Assembly: GCA_905250075.1 (NCBI GenBank)
Contig: CAJNOP010000018.1
Span: forward strand, 2,864,349-2,928,348
Length of the DNA: 64,000 nt
From: Rotaria sp. Silwood1
Lineage: Eukaryota; Rotifera; Eurotatoria; Philodinida; Philodinidae
Direction: 5' to 3'
The position numbers and the translations under genes were made by a program. Positions 1-12,707 of this stretch are shown here, one piece after another. Every line of letters starts with the position of its first letter. Positions within the stretch are counted from its first letter, which is position 1. The notes below the pieces were generated by a model. That model saw only the letters and a list, made by a program, of their open reading frames with translations. It was not told the DNA's origin and ran no database searches.

Positions 1-133
1 TTGTAATATTCTCCAACTAACACAATCAGACACATTGTATTTGCTTCAGTTTTTTCTCGGTAATTAAAAGATCTTTTCATGATATTAAATAGGAGTTTTA
101 TTAACAAAAAAAAAAAACACATTCACTTTTTAT

Positions 134-1559
134 CTAATTACTAAAACCCCAAAAAGCACTTGGTAAACTATGTACATCTCGTGCTCTTTTAACAATTGAT
201 GTAAACGATGAAACACAATTTCCAATAAAATAATTTGCATGAGCTAACATTGCAACATCAATAATAGGTAACCATGGATCAAGATGTTTAATATGTACAC
301 GTTGTGCTGCTAAATGTTCTTCAATTTCTTTAATCATTGGTCGTTTATCTGTTGCAACATAAATATTATGTATACGTGTACGAAGAACAATATTTTTTAA
401 TAAACGAAGTATTTCATCATCCGATGGATAACATATTTTATGAGTAACATATGTATGTGTAGATGATGGTAAATCAAGACATTGAGGTGAAGCCATATAT
501 GAACGAGTTTTAAAGGATTCAACATCAATACATGATCGTTCCCAATCAACATTATTTCGTAAATGAATTCCTATATATAAAGTTAAATATTTTATTTGCA
601 AAGATTTTTTTTGTTTTGTTTTCAACATACCAATATAAGGTTCATTGTTGAATAATTCTTTTTGATGTTGTCGAACTTCATTCATAATTTGTTCTGACCA
701 ATTCATATATTTTTGTAATTGACGATGTTCAGCTAACATAGGAAATGAAGCTGGAGCTCCTTTTAAAGCTAAAACAGGATAACGATCAGCAGGAAATAAT
801 TGGTGCCATTGATGTATTGAATATTCATCATAATTAAGTTGATATGTAGCCGTATCAACAAAACTAACATTTAATTCATTCCAAAATGGTTCAAATGGAT
901 TTCCTTCTTTCATTTTACATTCTGATTTAGGTCTATCAGCTGGTAACCAACAAAAACCAATACGAGTTTCTGGTGGCCAAACACGTGGAGCAAAATTTTG
1001 CATAAAATCATGAGCATCAATTACACGATGATAAGAACGAAGAGATTCAAGTTGAAACCATTCAGAATATGGAATATTTTTATAAGTACGCCACTAAAAA
1101 CAAATATTTTTTCTCATATCAATAAAAATTTCGAAATTAAATGTTTTCAAAATAAATTCAATCTTTAAAGCAACATACACAACGGAAACTTTTTTATTCG
1201 TCTGACTATTCATTTTCGATTTAAAAATTCTTGGCTAAGCTTAGAATTTATGCTTATCACATCATTAAAAAAGTGTCTCAAACAATCAAAATCTATTCTT
1301 AATATAATGAATATATGCACTCAAAACTTAAAAAGATCTTTATACATACAGGTGGTACAACTAATGTTCGATTAATTAATTTAGCAAATGCTAATCCACC
1401 AAGAAAATGTTCGGCTTGATTACCAAACCGACCCATGCATAAACAAAAAATAATATAACCATTTGGATCAATATCTTGTGATTCTTGTTCGGTTTTTACT
1501 TGAAATACAAAACTTAATGAAACAATAATAATACCGAATAGATAGAAATTCATCTGCAT
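134..1559 (-). CDS. POFUT1: GDP-fucose protein O-fucosyltransferase 1 (POFUT1)
   Basis: ER-luminal enzyme that transfers fucose from GDP-fucose to Ser/Thr of folded EGF repeats such as those in Notch. Two exons: 1559-1350 and 1093-134, joined in phase 0 across a GT-AG intron (donor GTATGT). The product is 389 aa, close to the usual POFUT1 length of about 390. Residues 1-23 form a signal peptide. The family signature follows ([20 protein letters not shown], then HFLGG and NRTLVVPP). Exon 2 carries the sugar-nucleotide-binding HLRN-x-DW motif and the later IYVATD and [11 protein letters not shown] blocks. The protein ends FWGFSN, with no KDEL/RDEF-type ER retention tail, which is unusual. An acceptor-like TATATAG lies 4 nt before the ATG. 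It is divergent from the CFAP58 gene. Identity is very secure; the intron boundaries are inferred. Confidence 0.95.
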
Positions 1560-2219
1560 GACACTATATAAAATGAATGAAGAATGTATGTATGAACGAA
1601 AAACAATTAAAGAGAAAATTAATTTTTTTTTTCTTTTATCTGAGAGAATTTAAACAATATCGAGTAAACAAGTAAGGCCATCCTACTTCACACATATTCG
1701 TCAATATACTTTCTAAGCTTTTATATCGTTTGATTATTTGCAAAAGTAGCAAAAAGAAAAAAAAAAAGAACGATTAATTCTCAATTGACACGTATTTAAT
1801 CTCAATGTATACAACATAGAAATGACAATTTAATTGAAAGATGTAATTTCTATACTAATGTATAGTGACATCTTTTGTTTTTTTTTTTTTTGGATGACGA
1901 AATTTAAAATATAAACTCTTCAGATTCATAGAGGTTGTTGCTAGCAACAATGATCAAATTATGTTTAAATGGTTGACAACATTATTAAATACAATTAAAT
2001 ATGAAATGAATAACTATTTGTCAATATATATTTTATAATCTTAAGGAATTCAATCACAATTATTTAACATGCCTTGATAAGAACTGATCTGATTATTTGA
2101 AAAAGTATACATTGATAAAATTATTTCACATGTTAAACTTTTAGTTTATTTTATATATTAAAATAATGTCTTTTATATATAGATACATTTATTATTGTGT
2201 CTCTTTTTTTTTTCTGTAG
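1560..2219. promoter_or_regulatory. Shared upstream region between divergent POFUT1 and CFAP58
   Basis: About 660 bp of AT-rich DNA separate the two divergent start codons, so it must hold both promoters. I see no recognisable TATA box or other motif that could be assigned with confidence; several homopolymer A/T tracts are present. The right edge is a strong pyrimidine tract ending in CTGTAG. Confidence 0.4.
2200..2219 (+). promoter_or_regulatory. 3' splice acceptor 11 nt upstream of the CFAP58 start
   Basis: A long T-rich tract ends in CTGTAG at 2219 and the ATG follows at 2231. This can be the acceptor of a 5' UTR intron or a spliced-leader trans-splice site; bdelloids are known to trans-splice. 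It supports 2231 as the start rather than the upstream in-frame ATG at 2195. Confidence 0.55.
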
Positions 2220-2230
2220 ATTTATATATC

Positions 2231-5200
2231 ATGTCCGAGGGTCATCAAACACCTGATAATAATGGTCCTGATCAGGGTCCACCAGGCTCGGCAATGCCTT
2301 CTACTGAAGCTGAAAGTTCAAAGAAACCATCAGCTATGCTTAAAACTGCTTTTGATGATGGAGCACTTAAAGTGATGGAAGATGAATTTCAGGTATATAT
2401 ATATATCATATCCATCGAAAAAAACAACATTATTGAAGATTTTGAATTCTTTTTTTTTCTAGACTGTACTTAATGAACTTGTTGGTGGTGATCGAAGTTT
2501 AGATAAATTTCGTAATGAATATGAAAAACTTCATAAAGCATTACTTAAATCTCATGATAGTGAAAAACGTTTAATGCAAAAATGTCGAGAATTAAATGCT
2601 GAATTAGTTACAAATTCAGCTAAAGTTCAATCGGCTATGAAATTAAGTGAAGAAGATAAAAATGCTATTGCTTCATTACGAAAAGAAATTGAAAAAGCAT
2701 GGAAAATGGTAGATGCTGCACATGAAAAAGAACAACGAGCTAAAGAAACTATACAAAGTTTAAGAATTGAAATTAATAATTTAAGTAAATTAGTTGAACA
2801 AGGAGCAGGTATGAATAAAAATATTCGTATTTAATTAATATAGATAATTTTCTTTTTGAATTCAACTAAACGATTCGATATTCATTATTTTATTTATTTT
2901 ACGAAAGTAAAATATATTGAATAGAAAAAAAAACAAGATATTAATATTCATAAATAATCGCAAATTAGGAGAATTAAAACTACAATCTGATGCTAGAGAA
3001 ATCGTTACTTGTCCCTAATTAGATGAATCATTTTATGGAATGGTAAGATTTCTTAAAAAACTCTATTGACTCTAACCATTAATATACAATACGACTTAAT
3101 AGGTTTCTATGAGATAAACGTTTACTACACTTACACTCTCCTACATAACTCTTTAACAAAAGAACAAGGAAAGCTTATCTTATCAGTTGTATTTATCAAA
3201 AAAAAAGATAAACATCTTCTTTTTAGATAAAACTATTAGGAAACCAAATTTTTTATCATTTAAAATTATAATGTAATCGATAAAACTCTTTTTGTTAAGG
3301 AATTAATGTGGGTCAAGAACAAGATGTAAATGATTTAATGAAAGTTCGTGATGAATTAACTCAAGAACGAGATAAATTATTAAATGATATAACACAATTA
3401 CGTCGTGATCTTGATGATAATTCATTTAAACAAAATGATTTAGAAAAACAAATTCATGAAGCAAATGAACAAATTCTTGCATTACAAGAAAAAATTACTC
3501 AAGCAAAAACTGAAAATATGAAAGAAGCAAAGAAACGAGTTTGTTTTTTGTTCTTTTTTTTCTTGCTTTACAATAGTAGACAAAAAACCTTCTGCTCGAT
3601 CAGATCTCAGCTATTCTAAACATTCAAGATATGAACTCGATTGCTTAAATACAACAGGCATTATAATGAACAGCTTTATACTACCGAGAAGAAAGTCGGT
3701 TCCTCACTATTTACGAATATGTTTCGGCAATCCATGCCCCTTGATGCTAGTAGCAAAAGGCCTTGAAGACCTTCAGAGACAGCAGTTCTTCAGCGAATTA
3801 TATAATCTTTTGAGCTACAAAAGATGATATACTGAGCTTCAGTTGTAAATAAAAATACCAAACACTAGTCATGTATTTAAGAAAAAGTAACGTAAAATTT
3901 AATAGACAACTTTATCAGGATAAAAAAACAAACTACTCCCTTAGTGGGATATGTGCGCATTAATATTCAAACCTCGTGCATTTATGGAAGCTGAGATCTA
4001 CTATAGAAACTTTAAGCCACAATTGTATTAATTATCATTTCACTGTCAAATTGATTTTTATTAGGAACAAATTGAACTTGAACTTAAAACAAGTAAACAA
4101 AATTTAGAAGTAAAAAATGCTGAATATAAAGCTCAAACAACACAATTTGAAAGTCAACAACAAGAATTAAAAAAATCTCAACAACAATTACGACAATTAA
4201 AAGAAGATAATGTTCGTTTAACAAAAGATAATCAAATTCTTCAAGTACGTCTTGATAATTCTCGTACACAATTTACTGAACTTGTTACAACAAATGAAAA
4301 ACTTGCTAATGATTGTGCACGTCGTGTAACAGAACTTAAAGAAAAAGAAGATGAACTTGTACAATTACGTAAAGAACGTGATAATGAACAAAAGAAAAAA
4401 GATCATGTTGAAAAACGTTTACGACAAGTTGAAGATCAAATTGGTGAAATAGAACAACAACGTGAACGTTTACGTTCAACAATATCATCATTAGAACAAG
4501 AAATCGATCGTTCGAAAAAAACTCAAGATGAAAATCGAAGACAAATCGATACATTAACACGTGAACGTGAACAATTAAATAAAACATGTCAAAAATTAAT
4601 TGCTGATAATCAAAAACAAACAGATCAAGTTAAAAGTTTTGATCAATCAAAAAAAACTTTAGAACAAGATATTACAAATTATAAAGAAGAAGCAAGTAAA
4701 CAACGAAAAATTATATTGAAAATGGAAAAAGAACGAGATCGGTAAATTATAATTTTCTATTCTAAAAAATTTTGAATTTTTTAAAAATTAATCTTTCAAA
4801 GTGGAGTATAGCATTGACATTAACATATAAATCCTATGATGAATGAATTCAATAAGATATTTTTCGTGTACTTTAAATGTAAGCAAATATTAACATACAT
4901 TTTCTTCTATTTCAATTGAGTTCTATTACATGATTTTCGAATTTCTTATGAAATCATCATTAGTTGCAAAAAATCAATAAGCTTCAATAGATTTCAAGTA
5001 TACTGGGTTGAAATGGAAACTTCTATTGTAAGTTTGTATCTATTCCAGAGTTGAAGCCGGCCAAGAATCTTCGATCTAACTACATTTGTTAACTTTCCTA
5101 AGGATAAATATTTAATGGTTCTCTGTCTAGCATGAAAAAAAAAGAACCATTTATCCAACAGCTAATTGCAAAATTCCAAATGTTCAATTTTTCTAGTTAG

Positions 5201-7866
5201 AATTTGCAAATAAACCTAACATTTGTTTTCAAACCCAAGTCTGATCTTTAAAGAACTGTCAATGAAATAAGTTGTTCTAGTATAGTCATACTTATTTCAC
5301 CTAGATGAACTTAAATTAATCTTATTGAAGACATAAGACCAATGGTTTATTACATACGTGTTTGTCCTGCTTTTTTTAAGCAAATCATTTGTTATCTATA
5401 AACTGAATTCTTTTTTTTTGGTCTACTCGATTGAAAAATATCGGTATGAGAGGGATTCTTAGAACGACATATGTGTCAGTTGATCGTTTCAAGAAAAATA
5501 ATGATTATTTAAATCTCGTCAAAAGATCCCATCAAGTTTAAAACTACTAACCACAGATCGATAATTCCGGAAAAAATTAGACTTTTCAATAGACAAAATT
5601 TTAATATCTTTTTCTTGTGTTTTGTCAATTAGTTATATAACTGAAGCTGGTCAATTAACAAATCAAGTACTTGCATTAATGGAAGAAGTAAAGAAAAAAG
5701 AACTTGAATTATTTGATCAAAAGAAAAAAATAGCTGAATTAGAAACACGATTAAAACAACAACAAAATTTATATGAAGCTGTTCGATCAGATCGTAATTT
5801 ATATTCGAAAAATTTAATTGAATCTCAAGATGAAATTGGTGAAATGAAACGTAAATTAAAAATAATGAATCATCAAATTGATCAATTAAAAGAAGAAATT
5901 CAAGGTAAAGAACAAGAATTAGTACGTGCACAAGCTGAACATGAAAAAGTCAAAAAAGATAAAGAACAATTAATGTTAAATGTTGAACAATTAAAAAAAG
6001 AAGCAATTAAAAAAGAAGAAGCTTATGCAAATCAACAATCAGAATTTGAACGTTTAAATAAACAATTATCCGAAGCTAATGATGAACGTAAAAAACAAAT
6101 GAAACAATTACAACAAGTTAATAAGATCAAAATCTTTATCTTTATTAATCTTGTTTTTTTTTTATCTCTAGGTTATTGCTGAACGTGATGTTCTTGGTAC
6201 ACAACTTGTTCGTCGTAATGATGAACTTGCACTTCTATATGAAAAACTTAAAATTCAACAATCAACATTAAATAAAGGCGAACTTCAGTATAAAGCTCGT
6301 CTAGAAGATTTACGTATATTAAAATTAGAATTAAAAAAATTACGTCATGAAAAAGGTACTTTACAAGATAAAGTATCAAATACAGATGATCTTAAACGTG
6401 AAGTATTTCATGTTCAACGTGAATTATTACGTGAACGTACACGTTGTCGAGCATTAGAAGAAGAATTAGAAAATCCAATGAATATACATCGTTGGCGTAA
6501 ATTAGAAGGTAGTGATCCATCAACATTTGAATTAATACAAAAAATTCAATTATTACAAAAACGTTTAATACAAAAAACAGAAGAAGTTGTACAAAAAGAA
6601 TTATTAATACAAGAAAAAGAAAAATTATATGCTGAACTTAAACGTATTTTAGGTAAATTTTTAGAATTGAATTGTATGACAATTTATTTCCATATTAATT
6701 ATCAATACTAATAGCTTACACTGTTCATCAACTATCTTAAAGAACTTAGATGAAGATATCATATGTCTAAGAAACATTAATAATCTCCCAGAATTATAGG
6801 CCTTAGAGTCTGGCTGTAATAATCTGAGAAATGTATGGATTGTCCGAATCACTCAATACATAATATCGGAAACAAAGGAATGCCATTTATGTTAAGAGGC
6901 AGACTGGCGCTTAGAACATTTCAATGAAAAGTATTCCAGCATATTAAGAGCGATGCAATTATCATAGGCATTGATTCTCTCTCAAGCAATTTTTTTTAAA
7001 GAAGAATAGATATTTGTCTGACTATGAACTGGCTTTCATAATACTATTATTTTACATATATTTCTAGCTATTCTAAGTATTATTCTTCATAATTTGATTC
7101 TTTATTCGTTTTGTATCCAAGAATATTGCGTTTTGCATGATGAGTGTAATTAACAAATTCATTGAGATTTACTTTGATCGATTTTTATGAATTTATAGAG
7201 AAATGTTCAAGTAGTATCACGATGATTAGGGCCTTTCAAACTTCATTCTCGTTATTCGTAGATCAAATTCTATAGATCATATTTATTGTATTGAAGGCTA
7301 AAATCTTAAGCATAACAGCTCAATCAAACGGTTTCCTACTCGACAATATAAACATATCTATTACATCTAACATTTTATTAGTTTTTTTTTCTTTTTAATG
7401 TTCGTATTTCTTTCAGCTCGACAACCAGGTCCAGAAGTTGCCGAACAATTATCAATTTATCAAGAAACACTTAAAGCTAAGACAAAACAACTAAAATCAT
7501 TGGCTAGCGAAGTCAATATGTATGAAAGTCAAATAGATGAATATAAATATGAAATTGATAAACTTAATCGACAATTAACTGAAGTACGACAGAAATATTT
7601 TCTACAAAAGAAAAAAGAATCAATGGCCAAAGAAAAAGAACGTCTTGCTGAAGTACAACAACTTACAACGACCATTAACGGAATTACATTACAACAACCG
7701 CCATCTGATCTTATTCAACCGAATCGATCAAAGTAAATTAGTTGCTACGTTTTTTTTTTCTTGAATTCAATATAAAATTTAATATTATTTTAGTGATCAA
7801 GCTCGTTTTACTGGCGGTGGATTCAATCTGAAATCAATACCAAAGCCTTCTGGTGTTACTGCCTAA
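2231..7866 (+). CDS. CFAP58: Cilia- and flagella-associated protein 58 (CFAP58/CCDC147)
   Basis: A long coiled-coil protein of motile cilia and flagella, needed for axoneme and sperm-tail assembly in other animals. Eight exons join in frame: 2231-2392, 2463-2808, 3300-3538, 4065-4741, 5633-6116, 6172-6652, 7417-7732 and 7794-7866. The product is 925 aa, against about 870 in vertebrates; the excess includes a Pro/Ser-rich N-terminus. Conserved blocks lie in the expected order: EKRLMQKCRELNAE, SLRKEIEKAWKMVD, LYEAVRSDRNLYSKNL, QLVRRNDELALLYEKLKIQQ, CRALEEELENPMNIHRWRKL and the terminal FTGGGF motif. Almost the whole length is heptad-type coiled coil rich in K, E and Q. Introns are bimodal: 70, 55 and 61 nt against 491, 526, 891 and 764 nt. 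The exon-3 donor (GTTTGT) is weak. A poly(A) signal AATAAA lies at 7892. Confidence 0.96.
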
Positions 7867-8896
7867 TTTTTGTATTAATCTTTCAAATTTAAATAAAAAT
7901 GCCTTATTTTCATTTGTAGCTTCTCGTTTAAGAATATAGATCACAGTTCGAAATTAATTAAAATTTCGCATTGTTATTTGCTATTTAAAATTAAGTAAGA
8001 TTTGAAGAAATATAACAATTTTTTTCAAGTTATTTTTCCATTAATTTACATTTCGTAGTTTCTTGAATTAAATTCCATTTCAGAGTTATATGATCATGGA
8101 TATTGTTTGAATAACTTTAAAATAGAACGGGAGAAATACCTTCAGTTTACAGCATTTTCTAAAATTGACGTTGCTCTATTGTTTTTTGTTTTTACAAAAT
8201 CGATGAAAGAATCATTTAATGTTCTATTCGTAATTATATATGCCGCGACATGACTGCAAAAAGCATTTTTCTTTCTTCCTCTTGACGATGAAGAATAAAA
8301 ATTGAGTACAATAATGTGAATAAATGACAACATGTCAATTCTTTTTATATACAAATAGATGCAGACTATTGTTTTCAACCTTTGATATCTTTCACAAAAA
8401 GCAATAATCCTTTTCATTGAGTTCTATGATAACAATAGTCATGCTCTGTTTCATGAATCTTGATCAAAACTAGCCACCGAACAAATCAATTGAAGAAAGA
8501 AAAACAAGATTATTTTATCTCAACCGGAAAAAACTGAATTGTAATTGCAAGGAAGAAAATTTATCCAATGTTCTTATATAGTGCACCACAAGATTTTAAT
8601 CCTATTGTCTTATTCATTTTGTACTAGGATTCGGTAATAAAAATTCATCAATTAGCAATATTAGTCCAATGAATTCCATATGATATCGTTTAGCTGATTC
8701 AAAAAAAAAGTCAAACGATGGATACTATTCAATGGCTATAAAGTCAATTAAAGTCTTCGAAGCATTAGTTCTAAATTATCTTCAGTCATCAAACGCATCA
8801 GATGAATAAGTCTAAGTGTGGTATGGGTGTATATGAAGTATATGTGACTGTTCTCTTCACTCATACTTAGCCAAGTGCACACCCAATATATAGTCT
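7867..8896. other. Intergenic region between convergent CFAP58 and the stalked membrane protein
   Basis: Contains the CFAP58 polyadenylation signal and about 1 kb of AT-rich DNA. The only open frames are short and low-complexity, and I see no repeat or RNA gene. Confidence 0.5.
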
Positions 8897-11800
8897 TTAG
8901 ATAATATCGACGTAAAATTTATTCTTTTTAGTTGAACCCGAGCCATCTGAGTGAACCCAGAATGAAACCTTGTATGTGTTGCCAATCGATGCTTTAAATG
9001 ATTGAGCGATAAGATCGACATTATTATCACCGTTGCAGTTATTCCTAATGCAATTACCAGTGGATAAATAACATTCAGAACCAGATTCTATCACTTTTTG
9101 AGAACCAGTACAGGCAGCTGTACACCATTGTACCCAATTTGTTAGTTGACTCGATGAACTTTCAAAGTCTGGATTCTTCAGCAACTGAATACTAGGTGCA
9201 CTTTGGTCAACAATAGATACTGAGTCCAAGAAGAAATAACGATTGCTGTCATGCTCAAATCCAAACATAATTATAGGTGACGTATTATTCGCTGTATAGT
9301 TAAATTGATATTGAGTCCAATTAGATGGTTCTGCTCCACTCAGAGTTTTCAAAGTTCCTAGTCCAGTTGAGTCGCAAGTCGTTACTGTAATGATATGCAT
9401 AACAGATAAGTGATAAGATTCGTAGTCATAATAACTTACCCGATCGCATTGTAGTCGTTGTTGTGGTTGTAGTTGATGTGCTAGTCGATGTAGTGCTAGT
9501 GGTTTTTGTTGTCGTTGTTGTCGTTGTTGTTGTGGTTGAAGTGCTAGTTGAAGTAGTACTACTGGTNNNNNNNNNNGTGGCTGATGTGCTGGTCGTTTCA
9601 GTAGTGGTAGTAGCAGTTGTGGTTGTAGCTGATGTGCTACTTGTTGTAGTATCGGTTGTTGTAGTTGCTGCGCTTGTCTCTGATGTAGTGGCTATCATTA
9701 TGACAACAAACGTTGAGATCAGTATTTTTTAGCTTTTTTTTAGATTGCACTAATAACAAATAGACTTTTACTAGTCGTATACAATAAAATTTTACTTCAA
9801 AGAGAAACGACACTATGTGTTTGATATAGAAGACTAAACAAAAAATCAATATATGACAGAGACACATCATAGTCGTTTTTAGGCCATCTACAGATTTGTT
9901 TGATGCAGAATTTCACTACGAGTTTTTAAGTAGCGAAATAAAGCTATTTTGCTAAAGTATTCAGATGTATAGTATCTAAAAATATTGAGAATCGTCCTGA
10001 CATTCTAAATCGATGATTCATACATAAAAGAGTGAACTGTATAAATTCTTCCAATAGCAAGACATTTCGTACTTACAAACATGTCAATCGGCTACTGATT
10101 CTACAATTTTTCTTTGATGAAATTTTAACTTGCAGGGTGGAAGTATTGTTACTCATGAGTATCAGAGTCATATACTTATATTAGCACTCCTGCTCCTTGT
10201 TTTCGCAATATCTCGAAAAAAAAGAAAACAACCTGAAATATTGATGAATTCTGATCGCTTATAAGAAGATTGGAAAACTATAGAATCCTATATCTTTATA
10301 GAAGCGAAGTTTCGTAGATCAAAGAATTTAAATTTTTTTTACTGGCCTGTTTTTATAATATTTTTCACGAATATTTATCAACCATATTGAGAAAAAATAC
10401 GATTTCAGTAAAAATTAAAACATATTGGAAATCAACATAAAAAACTTAGTCGACTTATATGAATGTGAATATGGATGTATGTTTTCTGTTTGTCCATACA
10501 TACTGATTTGCTCACATTTTTCGATGATAGATCGGTCTGTTGTAAGTGTCATAGATATTTGAGATTCAGTAAATGTATATACTCAAATAATTTAGACAAT
10601 AAAAGAAGAAGTCTGAATTGTTCTGTTATAGAAATTTCAACAATCAGAGATTTAAGAAAAGTAAGAGTTTCTATTGTTTTCTTTACTCGCGTAGACAAAC
10701 TCTTATATATTGGTGGAAGCTACGTATTCGTACAATCTTGTCGATTTGTAGTGAAATGGACATTTGAGTAAGTGAATTTAAACTCGTGCTGATTCGAAGG
10801 ATCTCTTCTAAGGAAAGTGTAACTCATTTATCGTCGATGTTGTTGTACTTAACGCAGATGTCATTTTTTCGAGTAATGTCATACCTAATGATTGTTAGAA
10901 TATATTATTATTATTAATATTATAGATATTGGATACCAATTGACACAAAGAAATTTTTTACTCGGATGATAAATCGAGAAAGTAACGATTGAGTGTAACT
11001 TTTTCTCTGACTTTTCTCAATATGAATTGGCACAGGAGTAAGTTCAGGCACCATTATGCACTTCTCTTTTCAAAAACGGTTCTTTTTTCTCCTCCTACTA
11101 TTAGCGAATTTGTCACATTGTAGAAGACATATCTTTAGTTTGAACAAAAAATATTTCCTTGAAGTCATTCGATGACTACTGTCATCTGGATCTTGACATC
11201 TCTGATCGACTTTATCTGCAACTTTAACTTGATTTTATCAATCAGGACGTGTAGTGACACTATCTCAATATAGAAAAAAAAACCATATTTACGTGTCTTT
11301 TTGATGAATTACAAAGAGTCGAGAAGTTTAACGAAAGCGAAAAATTGTTGTGTTCATTCATCTAAGCATATAGATGTGAAACAACACTTCAACTAGAAGT
11401 TCACAATTATTCGCAAAAGAAAAGATCTGATTGAAGCTAAAACGAACATTCTGATGTAACTAGATAAAACAAAATGTTAAGGTCGGTCATGCATTTGAAT
11501 AATCTTTAATTTTTGTTATTCGTTAAAGTGTTTCATTAAATTAGTTTGTAACTGTAGGATATTCTAAGAAATTGGGCATATAAAGCTGCAAACATTTCAT
11601 AAAAAATCCATTTGAAATTTTAAACTTAATGTTCAACACAAAAATGCTATACGTTCTTTTTCTAAAGAATCTGAAGTATACATATAGCACAAGAAAGGTG
11701 GCAAATTATTTCAGAATATTGTTTTGAAATATCATCAAAACTATGATTATTGATTACAATGCCATTGTTTTTAACGTAAAATTTCTCAGTTGTCAAACTG

Positions 11801-12707
11801 AGGCAAAAGCAATTTTCTGCATGAATGATAGAATTTTCTTGCTATATTGTAGCAAGTTCAAAGTTTTGTCAAGTACATTTTTCATTTAAAATATTTAAAT
11901 TAAAAATATAAAATATTTTTCTAGCTAACTACTATATATGAAGATTCGATGACTGATTATCAATGTAGACTCTCTCTTAGGAATCTTGCTCATGATACTC
12001 ATCTAAGTAGCACTCCAAGTGAACTATGTTTATGATGATTTCAATATAGATTGTTACACTTGGTGAAATTACCAACAATCAGGATGGAATAAACTCATGA
12101 GTGGACGAGAAATACAATGGTCTCTTTTTGTAAAGTACTTCACTTTTTCTTATTTATTGCCGTTTATAGATTGGTCGAATATAAATATGACATCGACCAA
12201 ACAAAGTTTGATTTGTACACTTAGATAGAGCAAATCAAAGTAAGTGAAATGCGACAATTATCTTGCGTTTTTACTTCTATGTTAAGATAACAGAGATAGT
12301 TCACAACAAATTAGCCTGTTTTCGTTCGACATGCATTTCAAAAAAGAAAAAATTCCGAAGCACAGTTCAATGTTCTAATCATTTACTAACCTTGATTCAC
12401 CGTTGTAACGGTCGTAATACTACTATTTGATTCTTTATTACCATTTTTCAGAAGTATTGCTATAGTCATACCCAGTGCTGCTGCGATCATAAGGCACAAG
12501 CAAGAACTGCAGAGAATCAATAGAATCATTCCGCATCGCTGTGGTCTGCATCATCCAAAATATATAAAAAAATTTAAAACATTATTCATTTGAATGTTAG
12601 CAATACCGAACAAACCTTTCTGGTGATGTCTCACTTGGTATAGACTCAAGATCTTCCAATTTGGTTTCGGCTCGTCTTGCAAAATATGCTCCATTAACTC
12701 GATGCAT
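8897..12707 (-). CDS. Type II membrane protein with Thr-rich stalk and CBM-like ectodomain
   Basis: No named orthologue, but the architecture is clear. Four exons join in phase: 12707-12616, 12545-12391, 9691-9440 and 9384-8897, giving about 328 aa. Residues 1-30 are cytoplasmic. One membrane helix (MILLILCSSCLCLMIAAALG) follows. Next comes a Ser/Thr stalk of TTTS-type repeats, probably O-glycosylated, then a 160-aa ectodomain. The ectodomain holds an NWTQYQFNYTA...FFLDSVSIVD segment followed by LLKNPDFE...W...IAQSFKASIGNTYKVSFWV. These resemble the C-terminal and N-terminal halves of a CBM4/9-like jelly roll, in swapped order. A 10-N assembly gap (9567-9576) lies in the stalk, so stalk length is unknown. 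Intron 2 is about 2.7 kb, far longer than the others, and could hide an extra exon. Probable role: surface glycan binding (inference). Confidence 0.75.
9441..9691 (-). repeat. Thr/Ser codon microsatellite (stalk) with 10-N assembly gap
   Basis: Degenerate ACT/ACA/ACC/AGC triplets code for the Thr-rich stalk on the minus strand. The 10 N at 9567-9576 mark a gap of unknown true size inside the repeat. Confidence 0.9.
9692..12390. other. Long intron of the stalked membrane protein
   Basis: The 2.7-kb stretch between the membrane-helix exon and the stalk exon is AT-rich. The flanking exons are phase-compatible when joined directly. Open frames inside (for example 10475-10771 plus) show no family resemblance. 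I see no mobile-element ends. Confidence 0.5.

Noticed and set aside
4084..4587. Minus-strand hydrophobic frames
   Set aside because: They are antisense to CFAP58 coiled-coil exons, where Lys/Gln/Glu codons reverse into Phe/Leu/Val.
9463..9732. Val-rich frame on the plus strand
   Set aside because: It is the antisense of the Thr-rich stalk exon.
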